Assembly (NCBI GenBank): GCA_014896635.1
Contig: JADBKA010000007.1
Location: forward strand, 1 to 43,204
Reading direction: 5' to 3'
DNA from: Ktedonobacteraceae bacterium
GTDB taxonomy: Bacteria > Chloroflexota > Ktedonobacteria > Ktedonobacterales > Ktedonobacteraceae
Length of the DNA stretch: 43,204 nt
Positions 15,279 through 24,420 of this stretch are shown here, one piece after another. Position numbers and translations under genes: made by a program. The notes beneath the pieces are model-generated. The model made no database searches. It was not told the DNA's origin and saw only the letters and a program-made list of their open reading frames with translations. Position 1 is the stretch's first letter. Each line of letters opens with the position of its first letter.

Positions 15279-15668
15279 GACCTCTTTCTCCTTTCTGAGA
15301 GGCACCGGCGTGTTCCTTACGCCGGATAACTGCATCGTGCTCCAGGCTCTATTCTATTCACCTGCTATACCTGCTGTCAAACTCAGGTTCTGGCAGTTCC
15401 CGCACGGGAAATCATCCATCGTTTGTGAAGACGTTCCTCTGTTGTTACACGAGTGATAGTCCTGTTGTGGCTTTACTACTCTGTGTTCCAGTTTGCAATG
15501 TGCGGGTTGAGGAAGAAGAAAGTCAGCGCACCCGATGTCCACTTCTTCGAGAACCTCTCCTTGCTCACCTTCTTCTTACCTCTGGTGATAGCTTAATGTG
15601 ATAGTATCACGGAACAATCACAGCCAATGCAATTAATTTCACAGCCATATCACAACGCAAGGATGAGT
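15279..15668. other. Intergenic region, 390 bp
   Basis: No supported gene. A 62-codon minus-strand frame around 15354-15542 lacks a ribosome-binding site and family features. The only structure I see is the palindrome at 15598-15610. Confidence 0.6.
15598..15610. promoter_or_regulatory. 13-bp palindrome GTGATAGTATCAC
   Basis: Perfect dyad (6-bp arms, 1-nt centre) about 59 bp after the end of the ferritin-VIT1 gene and 320 bp ahead of doxX. The GTGAT/ATCAC half-sites recall CRP/FNR-type or GntR-type sites. No function can be assigned. Confidence 0.4.
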
Positions 15669-16796
15669 TTATCCCAGGCGTCCCCCGACCAGCAAGCCGA
15701 GGGCGAAAGTAATGGCTGCCGCCGCTACGCCCAGCAGCACCTGCCGTCCACCAGCTTTGATGAGTGGTACGCCGGTGGTCAGCGTGATGCCAAAGCCGAT
15801 GATGAACAGGCCAAGCACGCCAATAAAGAAACTGATGCCGGTGACGAACAAACCGCTACCGAAGGCGAATGGTAGTACAGGCAACACAGCTCCTACCGAA
15901 AAGAGCAGAAAAGAGGTGATGGCCGCTTCCCAGGCGGAACCGCCCATTTCTTCGGGGTTGATGCCCAGTTCCTCGCGGGCAAGCGTATCGAGCGCGGTCT
16001 CTTTGCGGCTCATGATGCGCTCTGCCATCGTTTTCGCTGTCTGTTCGTCAATGCCTTTAGCCTGGTAGATCAGCGCCAGCTCTTCCTGCTCTTCTTCTGG
16101 CCGTGAAGTCACTTCTTCGCGCTCTATCGCTACCTGGCTGGTATAGAGTTCGTGGGCGCTCTGGACTGAGAGCCATTCGCCGATAGCCATTGAGAGAGCG
16201 CCGGCCAGCATGCCGGCCAGGCCGGTAAAGAGAATAGTATGGCCTGGCAGATTGGCCCCGGCCACGCCCATCACCAGGCTCAGGTTGGTAGTCAGGCCAT
16301 CGCTGGCGCCGAGCACTGCGGCCCGCAAGGCGTTGCCGCCCGTTGCGCGGTGCCGCCCCTCGAACATTGACAGCAGCGATCCCATTTCCGTTGCAGGTAT
16401 CCCGCTTGCCACGAGCCGCGCCAGTCGCGCATGTGAGCGCTCTTCGGCTGGCATAATTGTGCCGCGTACTTCGGGCTGATTCTCATAGGAAGCGTGGGCG
16501 CTGCGTTCCCCGGCTGTAATCGTGGGGAGAACGGTCTGTACGCCAAAGCGGCGCGCGATCCAGCAGAGCAGGCGGACGCGCCAGCCGGGAGTATAGGACG
16601 GGACGGGCTGATTCTCCCGCCTGAGGTTATCGGCCCAGAGGGTGGCATGGCGCTGTTCAACCTCTGCCAGACGACGATAGAGGTCGGCCAGCGGCGGCGA
16701 AGATTCAATCTCTGCGAAGCGCCGGTAGAGCGCGGCGCTCTCCTGCTCTGCCAGAAAGTTCTGGCGGTATCGTTTGATATCATTCTGTGTAACCAT
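15669..16796 (-). CDS. Ferritin-like/VIT1 membrane protein (MbfA type)
   Basis: 375 aa with two parts. Residues ~1-150 are a ferritin-like/rubrerythrin helical domain carrying Glu and His residues for a metal centre (FLAEQESAALYRRFAEIE, LAEVEQRHATLWADNL, TAGERSAHASYENQPEVRG, PAEERSHARLARL). Residues ~155-375 are the VIT1/CCC1 iron/manganese transporter domain (RAAVLGASDGLTTNLSLVMGVAG, GLAGMLAGALSMAIGEWLSVQSAHELY, SAWEAAITSFLLFSVGAVLPVLPF), about five membrane helices. MbfA proteins of this design export iron and protect against iron or peroxide stress. The ATG at 16796 follows AGAGG. It diverges from a universal stress gene across a region with repeated GTGAC/GTCAC boxes. Confidence 0.93.
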   Translation of the reverse strand: MVTQNDIKRYRQNFLAEQESAALYRRFAEIESSPPLADLYRRLAEVEQRHATLWADNLRRENQPVPSYTPGWRVRLLCWIARRFGVQTVLPTITAGERSAHASYENQPEVRGTIMPAEERSHARLARLVASGIPATEMGSLLSMFEGRHRATGGNALRAAVLGASDGLTTNLSLVMGVAGANLPGHTILFTGLAGMLAGALSMAIGEWLSVQSAHELYTSQVAIEREEVTSRPEEEQEELALIYQAKGIDEQTAKTMAERIMSRKETALDTLAREELGINPEEMGGSAWEAAITSFLLFSVGAVLPVLPFAFGSGLFVTGISFFIGVLGLFIIGFGITLTTGVPLIKAGGRQVLLGVAAAAITFALGLLVGGRLG

Positions 16797-17179
16797 TGGG
16801 ATGCCTCTTTTCCTCTTGTTTCTGATCTCTGGTGCTGCTGGTAGCCTGCTGTAAATTCTATCTCAGCAAAATGAGAAAAAATTCATCTCAGGCAGGTACA
16901 GTTCTCCGCTTTTTCCGACGATGTGATCAGTAGGCTAACCACTGCTCACTATAGTCATGTGACATCACGAACAGTTCGCAAAATGTCACGGCCTGTGTCA
17001 CAGATCCGTCACATTTCCCTGAACTATCTGCCTGTGACAGAGGTGTGAGAAAAAAATCGTTTGCTGTGACGGGCATGTGAGCCGCACCTGTTACGCTTGC
17101 TCCAGCAGGAGAGAGGGAGAGGGTCTACCGGTTATGTTCCTATGCAGGATAGGGGTTCTGTCCAGAGGAGGGCTGATGT
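16797..17179. other. Divergent promoter region of mbfA-like and usp genes
   Basis: 383 bp without a gene. It contains six GTGAC/GTCAC pentamers (16959-17070) and the start signals of both flanking genes. Confidence 0.6.
16959..17070. promoter_or_regulatory. Cluster of six GTGAC/GTCAC boxes
   Basis: GTGAC at 16959, GTCAC at 16985, 16997 and 17008, GTGAC at 17034 and 17066. Most are extended to TGTGAC or TGTCAC. The three central boxes lie 11-12 bp apart on one helical face, flanked at 26 bp on each side by boxes in the opposite orientation. This is consistent with an array of sites for one regulator; the regulator is unknown. Confidence 0.5.
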
Positions 17180-18217
17180 ATGTTGAAAACGATACTTGTC
17201 CCATTAGACGGCTCCACGCGAGCTGAAGCCGCTTTACCTGTTGCTGTCCGCATTGCGCATAATACTGGCGGGACACTGGTCCTGGCGCGGGTCGTCAGTC
17301 TCGCCACTGAGAACTGGCCTGCGATAACCGCGCCTTTCCCCGGCATCGCGGAGCCGGTAATTACCGGAGAACTGGCCGAAGCATCCTCTTACCTGGAAGG
17401 AGTCGCCGCATCCGAAGAAATGGCCGGTATCCAGGTAGAGACGGCAACCCGCTTCGGGCCGGCGGCTTCGACTATTCTCGCCATTGCTACTTCGTGCAAG
17501 GCTGATCTCATCGTCATGTGCAGTCGTGGCTATACGGGCATGGCGCATCATCTCATGGGCAGCACTGCTGAGAGGATCGCGCGTCACGCTCCCGTGCCGG
17601 TGCTCATTCTGCGCGATGGCGACATGCATGCTGGGGTGAGTCTCTGTGAGAGCGACAGGCCATTGCGCGTGCTGGTGCCGCTGGATGGTACTGCGTATGC
17701 CGAAGCCTCGCTTGAGCCAACTGCTGCTTTGCTCTCCGCTCTTGCGACACCGGAGCGGCGCATTGTGATCCATCTCGCCAGAGTGATCAAGCCGCCTGCC
17801 CCCGCTGATCTGGAAGAAGAGGAATATACGGCGCGCTGCTCCGCCGATCTTGCCGATGCGAAGCAGTGTCTTGTGCAGACAGTGGAGCGCGTTCTGGCAA
17901 GTGAGTTAGCGCCGACTGTGATGCAGCGGCACATCCCCGTCAACTGGATGGTGGCGATGGATACGGACGTAGCGGGAGCGATTGTCCGCCTGGCCGAGAA
18001 TGAAGAGGATGAGGAAGGGACGGGTGCACCCGGCAAGTGCAATATGATCTCCCTTTCCACACATGGCAGGGAAGGAGTCCAGCTCTGGACACTTGGCAGC
18101 GTCACCGAGCGGGTACTGCATGTAACCAGGATTCCTGTGCTTGTCGTGCGGCCCGGTGCTGCGCAGGGGACGCATAAAACAGAGACGCTTTTAGAGAATG
18201 TCCACCCTACCGTGTGA
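17180..18217 (+). CDS. Universal stress protein with two UspA domains
   Basis: 345 aa. Two Usp domains in tandem: residues ~1-150 (MLKTILVPLDGSTRAEAALP to RHAPVPVLILRDG) and ~158-335 (LRVLVPLDGTAYAEASLEP to TRIPVLVVRPG). Each ends with an ATP-binding-type G-x2-G-x9-G-(S/T) region: MCSRGYTGMAHHLMGSTAERI in the first, STHGREGVQLWTLGSVTERVL in the second. The second domain carries an acidic insert (ENEEDEEGTGAPG). Such tandem Usps bind ATP/AMP and help survive starvation or oxidative stress; they are soluble. GGAGGG precedes the ATG. It converges on the glycosyltransferase gene with only 25 bp between the stops, where a weak GC-rich hairpin (18220-18241) lies. Confidence 0.93.
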   Translation: MLKTILVPLDGSTRAEAALPVAVRIAHNTGGTLVLARVVSLATENWPAITAPFPGIAEPVITGELAEASSYLEGVAASEEMAGIQVETATRFGPAASTILAIATSCKADLIVMCSRGYTGMAHHLMGSTAERIARHAPVPVLILRDGDMHAGVSLCESDRPLRVLVPLDGTAYAEASLEPTAALLSALATPERRIVIHLARVIKPPAPADLEEEEYTARCSADLADAKQCLVQTVERVLASELAPTVMQRHIPVNWMVAMDTDVAGAIVRLAENEEDEEGTGAPGKCNMISLSTHGREGVQLWTLGSVTERVLHVTRIPVLVVRPGAAQGTHKTETLLENVHPTV

Positions 18218-18242
18218 TGAGAGAGGGCCGGGCCTCGCTCTA

Positions 18243-20969
18243 TCAAGTATCGCGTAGATAGACCGAGGCGCCATAGCCGTTGAAGACGATGCGGAAGCCG
18301 GGTGGGAAAACGAAGCGTTTCCCCCGCTGGACCGCTGACTGGTACAGCCCTTTATCGGTCACAATCCAGATGCGAGAGTGCGAGGAGAGGACCGCGCGCA
18401 GATCTCCCTGGCTGAGCAATGGCCTGGTGCCTGTGGGAGTGTCGGTAATCTTCCCGTCCTGCTCAAAGAGGTAGAGCGCGCGGTCAACTGAAAAGAAGTA
18501 GTCGAGATGCCCGGTGTAATAGAGAACGATGATCGCGGGCGAGATGGAGATGACAATATCTCCCTGGCGCCAGTGCTGGTTGATGTAACGTCCGGCGGCA
18601 TCGTAGTCGAGGTAGCGATGATGGTAAGTAAGACCGGTAACCCGGCTGATAAAGAGATTGTAGCCACCAGCCGGCAGGACTGGCAGTAGCAGTAGAGCCG
18701 CGCACAGGAGCACTGTCGTAATGCGCGCCAGCAGGCTGAGCGGTCCGGCATCTCGTATACTGGCGGCGGATGTAGCGTTTATGGCCGGTTGCTCCGGGGT
18801 TGCCTGTAACTGGAGCTGCCAGTGCCGGGCGAAGTGCCAGAGCGAACGCAGCCAGAGTAGCAGTATGTATGCGCCCATCATATAGAGTACGGGCAGAAGC
18901 GGGTAAATATAGCGGTCGGCGGTCATAGTAAAGACGAGTACCAGTGTCAGGAAAGAAGCGAGCAGGAAGAGCGCACCATATTTCGCCCGCACATCTCCCC
19001 GGTAGAGCGCCCAGAGGCAGCCGAGCAGTGCCAGCAGCGAATTGAGCGAGAACATGGGCAGCTTTTTGTCCACATACGTTGGGAAGAACAGCAGCCTGAT
19101 ATAGTACGGGACGTTATCCAGGCCCGGCTGGATAAATGGCTGCTGGCTCTGATCTGTTCCCAGCATCGGCGGGTGGCTCAGGTGTACAATACTGAGCTGT
19201 AAAATGATGACGCTGGCTCCCAGAGCGGCGGCAATCCACCAGTGTTTCTGGTAGAGTACTGCCGGCAGCGGATATTTCCTGTCGTGGCTGACCAGGAAAA
19301 CGCACAGAACCAGCGCTGGCAAGACGATGAAGCTCTCCTCATGGCTCAGGTAGGCAAGAATGAGCGCAAACATCGCCAGGTATGCCAGGCGCGGTTGATC
19401 ATACGCACGCGCGGCTTTGTAGAACAGGAAAAAGACAACTATCGTCAGCAATTGCGCCTGCTCATACATGCGCACGGATCGTCCCCAGATGAGCGCAAAT
19501 GGCGAAAAGGCAAGCATGGCGGTTGCCAGCAGCGCAGTGCGCCGATCAAAGAAGGAGTTGACGACGCCATAAAAGATCGGCAGACTGAGCAGGTAGGCGA
19601 CAATGCTCGGCAGACGCGGCAGGCCATGCTGTTCGCCGAAGAGGGCCATACTGAGAGCCAGCAGATAAGAATACAGCTCTCCTTTCGCATAGAGGAAGCC
19701 AGAAGGGAGCAGTGGCAATCCGTGTGCCAGTATGCCCTTTGCGGCGTAGTAGCTGGTGAGTTCATCCTGCCAGTATGGCTCGTAGTCGAGATGGTAGCAG
19801 ATCATCGGGATGGCGAGCAGCATAATCAGCAGCAGTCCCCAGTGCTTCTTCAGCAGGCTCTTCAGAGATTGCAAAGAGATCACGGGGATCAACCTCGGAA
19901 TCCGGTACAGGAGTCTCCGCTGATTGCCTGTTTCCAGAACCTGCTTCCCGGTAGAAGAACACTTTTTCTGCTCTGCCGGCGCGTCTGTGGAGAACTTTTG
20001 TGGAACAGCATTTTCCTGTTTTATCGAGATATGCGCAAGTAGTGGCGTCAGAAGCGCGACTCCCGTCATAGACGACGGCGACTGCCTGGATGCAGCCAGC
20101 CAGAGCAGGGTATAGCCGACTCCTACAAGCGCAAGTAGCATGCAACCCCAGAACCAGGTGTAGGGGAATGGTTGCGGCATGAAACGCTCGCGTGCCAGCG
20201 CCATGAACAACAATTCGCAGGCCAGCGCGGGTAGATAGGCCAGACTGAGCATATACAGGGCAGCCTGGCGCGAACGATAGTAGCGGCGCAGAGCGTACAG
20301 GGCCATGAAGAGCCAGAGACCGATTACGGCTCCGGCGCTGAGCAGGAGAATCTGTATTACCTGCGTGAGGGGGAACACGTTGGTATTGCGCGGACTCAGG
20401 CTGTCAGGCAAATAGACAGCCTGGCTGGCGCCTGGACGGCCAGTCGAAAATGGCGCATGCCATGAACGAAAGGCTGTATCACCTTCAGTCCATCCTGGCA
20501 CTGGCTTTTGCGCTGCGTACCATCCTGTATTGGTGGCGTCGGGAGCAAGCCAGGTAGTATGCCCGCTATGGTCACTGATGAGTACGTCCAGTGAGAGTGC
20601 GGCACTGAGCGATCCCAGACCAACCAGCGGGGCCAGGTTTCCCGGCGATGTTACATGGACAGCGAGAGTATTCTCGCCGGCATGCAGGTAGGGAGAGATG
20701 TCGTACATGCCGAGCACCAGGCCGCCGCGATACTGGTTCACGGCATCCGTATCCAGCACAAAAGTGTCGTCCAGATATTCCAGCGGTTGCTGCTGAATAA
20801 TCGGCATCTGGCCGTTCCAGACCACAAAGCAGGTTCCATTAATAAAGATACTGGCAGGTCCCGTTGCCACAATGCGTAGCCATGTGTGGTCTGCACTGGC
20901 CGGTAAAGAGATCTTGCGCACAAAATAAGCATCGTGAGTGGCCCCGGCACTCATCCAGTGGTCAGGCAT
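18243..20969 (-). CDS. GT39/ArnT-like membrane glycosyltransferase, C-terminal part of a frameshifted gene
   Basis: 908 aa from the first ATG, but the frame is open upstream to the frameshift near 21177 and continues the 230-aa fragment, so this is the large C-terminal part of one ~1,149-aa protein. It starts within a beta-rich carbohydrate-binding-like module (FVRKISLPASADHTWLRIVATGPASIFINGTCFVVWNG; HAGENTLAVHV). Then come a membrane segment and a GT-C core with WQDELTSYYAAKG in the first extracytoplasmic loop (Asp-Glu pair typical of the family), RRTALLATAMLAFSPFALIWGRSVRMYEQAQLLTIV and many helices. GT-C enzymes transfer sugar from a polyprenyl-phosphate donor outside the cytoplasmic membrane. 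It is the last gene of the minus-strand glycan operon. Confidence 0.85.
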   Translation of the reverse strand: MPDHWMSAGATHDAYFVRKISLPASADHTWLRIVATGPASIFINGTCFVVWNGQMPIIQQQPLEYLDDTFVLDTDAVNQYRGGLVLGMYDISPYLHAGENTLAVHVTSPGNLAPLVGLGSLSAALSLDVLISDHSGHTTWLAPDATNTGWYAAQKPVPGWTEGDTAFRSWHAPFSTGRPGASQAVYLPDSLSPRNTNVFPLTQVIQILLLSAGAVIGLWLFMALYALRRYYRSRQAALYMLSLAYLPALACELLFMALARERFMPQPFPYTWFWGCMLLALVGVGYTLLWLAASRQSPSSMTGVALLTPLLAHISIKQENAVPQKFSTDAPAEQKKCSSTGKQVLETGNQRRLLYRIPRLIPVISLQSLKSLLKKHWGLLLIMLLAIPMICYHLDYEPYWQDELTSYYAAKGILAHGLPLLPSGFLYAKGELYSYLLALSMALFGEQHGLPRLPSIVAYLLSLPIFYGVVNSFFDRRTALLATAMLAFSPFALIWGRSVRMYEQAQLLTIVVFFLFYKAARAYDQPRLAYLAMFALILAYLSHEESFIVLPALVLCVFLVSHDRKYPLPAVLYQKHWWIAAALGASVIILQLSIVHLSHPPMLGTDQSQQPFIQPGLDNVPYYIRLLFFPTYVDKKLPMFSLNSLLALLGCLWALYRGDVRAKYGALFLLASFLTLVLVFTMTADRYIYPLLPVLYMMGAYILLLWLRSLWHFARHWQLQLQATPEQPAINATSAASIRDAGPLSLLARITTVLLCAALLLLPVLPAGGYNLFISRVTGLTYHHRYLDYDAAGRYINQHWRQGDIVISISPAIIVLYYTGHLDYFFSVDRALYLFEQDGKITDTPTGTRPLLSQGDLRAVLSSHSRIWIVTDKGLYQSAVQRGKRFVFPPGFRIVFNGYGASVYLRDT

Positions 20970-20998
20970 CGGACGCTCATAGAGTCGGGGGTGAACTG

Positions 20999-21691
20999 TC
21001 AGTGTGGGGTGAAATGAGGGGATCGGCGTTGCTCTGGCCGGCAGCCAGGCTGAAGAGTCGAAGCCGGGGGCCGTCCAGGGCGGAGTTGAGTGCTCATAGC
21101 GATGATTGGTGTCAGATGCTCGCGCGGTCGCCTGCCATCGACTGTCAGTTCCGGCGTAGCTGATCGTCTTCCCATAGGGATACCGACGTTTGCGCGTACT
21201 GCTGGCACACGATTGTCGGGATTGGTGACGCGAATAGCAATCACGTTAGTGCCAGTTGTCAGCTCGGAGAGGATGTCATACATGTATGCGCGTGGCGCAT
21301 GTCCCTTCACGATGTCGGGAGCGTTTGTGCCGATGAATGTCCCGTTGACGTAGAGGCGAAAGACCTGGTCGGCAGCCAGAGTGATAAAGGCAGCGTCAGG
21401 TACGGAAGGCAAACTGGTAGTATAGCGGAAACTGGCAGCAGGAGAGATATTTTCCGCTGCCTGAATCCATTTTGCCTCTCCCCAGCGTGCCTCAAAACTC
21501 GCGGGCTGTGGCACAAGCAGGAGCTGGCAGGCGAACCAGCCAGTTCCTGCGCACGCCAGCAGGAGCAGGAGAATCGTGATTACTCCCTGCTTGAAATTAT
21601 TGCCGCTATGCAATTGGAGTTTCATACGCTTTCGCCAGAAAGTGTGCATGGATGGCAAGCGCAGCGTTGTTTCTTGATCGGCTGTAAACAT
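20999..21691 (-). CDS. N-terminal fragment of the frameshifted glycosyltransferase
   Basis: 230 aa. One membrane anchor (residues ~37-58, GVITILLLLLACAGTGWFAC) is followed by a jelly-roll-like module (RYTTSLPSVPDAAFITLAADQVFRLYVNGTFIGTN; GTNVIAIRVTNPDNRVPAVRANVG). From about residue 172 the sequence turns into Arg/Pro-rich noise up to the stop. In the next frame the protein-like text continues as PYGKTISYAGTDSRWQATA and HSTPPWTAPGFDSSAWLPARA, straight into the 908-aa protein. The break is a single missing base in the C run at 21177-21179 (minus strand ATCCCTATGGG). This is either a true mutation that inactivates the gene or a sequencing/assembly error. A weak AGAGAG precedes the ATG at 21691. 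Confidence 0.75.
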   Translation of the reverse strand: MFTADQETTLRLPSMHTFWRKRMKLQLHSGNNFKQGVITILLLLLACAGTGWFACQLLLVPQPASFEARWGEAKWIQAAENISPAASFRYTTSLPSVPDAAFITLAADQVFRLYVNGTFIGTNAPDIVKGHAPRAYMYDILSELTTGTNVIAIRVTNPDNRVPAVRANVGIPMGRRSATPELTVDGRRPREHLTPIIAMSTQLRPGRPPASTLQPGCRPEQRRSPHFTPH

Positions 21692-21727
21692 CTTCTCTCT
21701 ACTATCTGATGATATATTATTGCGCCA

Positions 21728-23107
21728 TTAATGCAGCCCTGATAACTCCTCGCGGGCAGTATTATTATGGTAGCCGGGATCGGCAGCTATCGCCTGCAAG
21801 AGGAACCTGCGCTCAGCGGCAATATCGCCTTTCTCTCCCATACTCAGAGCGATGTACGTATACGCCGATGAGCGAATATCATCATTCTGGCTGAGTTGCA
21901 GCACACGGGACATTTCGGCGATGCAGGAGTCGTAATTGTGCAGATTGTACTGGATACGTCCCAGTGCGTAATGCCCGTAAATATTAGTTGTATCCGCTGC
22001 CAGCAGTTTTTGTAGCCAGGGCAGGGCTGTGGCATCAAAATCAATGCGCTGGATGAGCGGACCATTCTGTCGCTGGATAGTCTCGGCCAGGTCGATGAGC
22101 GTCAGGTTTATCTCGCTTAAAAGCCAGGGAGCCGGGGTTTGCTGCACCTGCTGCGCGGCCAGCAGTTCCTGATATGCGCCTACGTTGTTTCCTTGCTGCC
22201 GGTAGACAAAGGCGAGGTAGGCATGGCTTTCCGTGCTTTGCTGGCCGGGATGAAGAAAATACCAGACCTGGCCGCGCTGGATATGGTAGAAAGCCGCCTG
22301 GTCGAGCGCCGGATTGAGAGCACGAGCGGCATCCAGCCAGTGCAGAGCTGCTGTATAGTCGCCTCTTGCCAGTTGCTCTTTGGCTTCTGCATTGCAGATC
22401 AGTGCTGCTGGTCCATGCCCTGAGAGCAGGAGCACTGCTATAAATGCCGGGGCGCACCAGAAAAGCGTTTTTCTATGTGGAAAGCTCAGGTGGAGCGGTC
22501 TGCCGTTACCTGCTCCGGCGCTGGCGACCGCCGCTCCGCAAAGCAGTCCGGCGCTGATGAGCGGTAGAAATACACCTGTATTAACCAGGTTGGCAAGCAC
22601 CTGGAGACGCCCGGACAGTGTGCTATCGCTGATCTCGAATGGCTGGATCTGCACGAGCGCGCCGGGCATCTTATAGCCGAATCGCTGTTGTATGAGCAGC
22701 GACTGGATGGTATGCTGCGTCAGCATACCAGTGTCGCCCATATCCACGCACAGGTATTGTACAAAGAAAAGCAGGCATGGCAGGAGAGAGAGCAGCCCGG
22801 CAGCAAGCAAAAAACCGGCGATGTCTGGCGCCGTGCTCTCCTCACGTCGATAGGAGAGCAGAGCGAGTGAAAAGCTAAACAGCGCGCAGGCCAGGCAGAT
22901 CTGGCCATAATTGAGTAATTCGCTATGGAACTGCCAGACAGGAGCAAGCGGCAGATGCCAGGCCGTAATACCTGTGCCGAGCGGATCGTTAATCCAGGGC
23001 AATATGCTAGCAGCGAGCATCAAGCTGCCAGCGAGCAGCGGAATCAGGCGGTGTGCTGGCTGTGCAAAGATGCGCTGTGCAACAGGTGGCAGTGTAAAAG
23101 CAGGCAT
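21728..23107 (-). CDS. Membrane protein with TPR repeats
   Basis: 459 aa. The N-terminal ~240 residues hold about five membrane helices (LIPLLAGSLMLAASILPWI, ICLACALFSFSLALLSY, IAGFLLAAGLLSLLPCLLFFVQYLC, TGVFLPLISAGLLCGAAVASAG, APAFIAVLLLSGHGPAALI). The C-terminal ~210 residues are TPRs: AKEQLARGDYTAALHWLDAARALNP, AYLAFVYRQQGNNVGAYQELLAAQ, IYGHYALGRIQYNLHNYDSCIAEMSRVL, AYTYIALSMGEKGDIAAERRFLLQAI. No catalytic motif is seen. It lies between the HlyD-type and glycosyltransferase genes with short gaps (22 and 36 bp), so it is probably an assembly or scaffold protein of the glycan machinery. GGGGAGA precedes the ATG. Confidence 0.82.
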   Translation of the reverse strand: MPAFTLPPVAQRIFAQPAHRLIPLLAGSLMLAASILPWINDPLGTGITAWHLPLAPVWQFHSELLNYGQICLACALFSFSLALLSYRREESTAPDIAGFLLAAGLLSLLPCLLFFVQYLCVDMGDTGMLTQHTIQSLLIQQRFGYKMPGALVQIQPFEISDSTLSGRLQVLANLVNTGVFLPLISAGLLCGAAVASAGAGNGRPLHLSFPHRKTLFWCAPAFIAVLLLSGHGPAALICNAEAKEQLARGDYTAALHWLDAARALNPALDQAAFYHIQRGQVWYFLHPGQQSTESHAYLAFVYRQQGNNVGAYQELLAAQQVQQTPAPWLLSEINLTLIDLAETIQRQNGPLIQRIDFDATALPWLQKLLAADTTNIYGHYALGRIQYNLHNYDSCIAEMSRVLQLSQNDDIRSSAYTYIALSMGEKGDIAAERRFLLQAIAADPGYHNNTAREELSGLH

Positions 23108-23129
23108 AACGCAGATCTCCCCTGGCGCG

Positions 23130-24395
23130 CTAGGAAGCGCGTCCTTCGATACGTGTCACGCGGACGCGCTGTCCATCCTGCAAGGCATGCAGTCCCACCA
23201 GCACGATCTGCTCTCCTGGAATGAGGTCATTCCCTGCAATATAGATGGTATCGACCGTGCGCCCGACAACCTGCACGCGCCGTAAGTGTGCGACCTGGTT
23301 GCGTACCACAAAGACAGCGGCATCCCCCTCTGGAGCCAGGACGGCCAGGCGAGGGACGGCCAGCGCGTTCACCTGACCCTGGATACGCGCGAATGCGCTC
23401 ATACCGGGCAGGATGCGCCCCTCTTTATTGTCAACACTGATCCAGGCTTCAAATGTGTCGGTCTGTGGATCGGCCTGCGGGATCACACTGGTGACGGTGC
23501 CGGCAAAGGTCAGGTGAGACGTTGCCGAGGGCATCACTTCAGCTTTCTGCTGGACCTGAACCTGTCCGAGGTAAGAGAGTGGCACTTTGACATGTACAAC
23601 TACCGTTGACAGGTCCATAATCGTCAGCAGGGGCATATCGGCGTTGAAGACAGCGCCGGGTGTGACGTTCACCGTCGTGACGATCCCTTCCATCGGGGCA
23701 GTCAGCAGTCCGTTATGTAACATCGAAGAAGACGCTTGCGCCGACAGCGTATTGTATCTGCTCCTGGCGCGGTCCAGGTCCTGCTGTGCCTGAGCGATGG
23801 TAACGGCATTGCCGCTACCCTGCACGGAATTGAGATAGTTCTGTGCTGCATCAACATCGTCCTGCGCCTGTTTGAGCGCGAGACTGAAGAGCGCCGGGTC
23901 GAGCTGGAGCAGCGGCTGGTTCACAGTCACACGGTCGCCGGGCTTTACCTTGACTGCGATAACACGTTCGGCTTCAGGATAAGTGATGGTGAGCTGCTTC
24001 TGCGGGAAAACAATGCCCCCACCCCCGATAGAGAGCGTGACGTTGCGCGGCTGACCTGTGTGATAGAGCACAACAGCAGGCGTGGCAGTCATTCTAAGCC
24101 ACCAGACGACGCCACCGAGTAGCAGGAGCAGACAGAGCATTGAACCAGCCAGCCAGATGCGGAAATGCTTTTTTCTGGCAAGTTGAGAAAAATTAGTGCT
24201 GGACTGCCCGTCTGCGGACGGCGGGACAAAAGCGCGGTAATCCGACTTCCGTTCCTGTGGGGAGAGCGCGGCAGCAGATGGCACCGGTCTGCCCGCAGCT
24301 TTCTGTGCGGTAAAGAGTGTAAAATCTTCTTCTGGAGAATAGAAATTGACACGCCGCGAAAATTGTTTTTGTGCAATACTATTCCTGTGCTCCAT
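23130..24395 (-). CDS. HlyD/RND-type membrane fusion protein
   Basis: 421 aa. A ~75-aa cytoplasmic, Ser/Arg-rich tail precedes one membrane helix (IWLAGSMLCLLLLLGGVVWWL, residues ~80-100). Then come the lipoyl-like half-motifs (ERVIAVKVKPGDRVTVNQPLLQLDP; MEGIVTTVNVTPGAVFNADMPLLTI), a coiled-coil hairpin (LALKQAQDDVDAAQNYLNS, VTIAQAQQDLDRARSRYNTL) and beta-barrel domains (VEVMPSATSH-like region, DPQTDTFEAWISVDN, RILPGMSAFARIQG). Such adaptors work with ABC or RND transporters, but none lies next to it. Its place inside a glycan operon suggests export of an assembled product, or co-option with an unlinked pump. GAGG lies 10 nt before the ATG. Confidence 0.9.
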   Translation of the reverse strand: MEHRNSIAQKQFSRRVNFYSPEEDFTLFTAQKAAGRPVPSAAALSPQERKSDYRAFVPPSADGQSSTNFSQLARKKHFRIWLAGSMLCLLLLLGGVVWWLRMTATPAVVLYHTGQPRNVTLSIGGGGIVFPQKQLTITYPEAERVIAVKVKPGDRVTVNQPLLQLDPALFSLALKQAQDDVDAAQNYLNSVQGSGNAVTIAQAQQDLDRARSRYNTLSAQASSSMLHNGLLTAPMEGIVTTVNVTPGAVFNADMPLLTIMDLSTVVVHVKVPLSYLGQVQVQQKAEVMPSATSHLTFAGTVTSVIPQADPQTDTFEAWISVDNKEGRILPGMSAFARIQGQVNALAVPRLAVLAPEGDAAVFVVRNQVAHLRRVQVVGRTVDTIYIAGNDLIPGEQIVLVGLHALQDGQRVRVTRIEGRAS

Positions 24396-24420
24396 TGGTC
24401 AGTAACCTCATATTACAGCG

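Noticed and set aside
21170..21190. Programmed -1 ribosomal frameshift site
   Set aside because: ATCCCTATGGG offers no X-XXY-YYZ heptamer, and no clear downstream pseudoknot was evident; a missing base is the simpler explanation.
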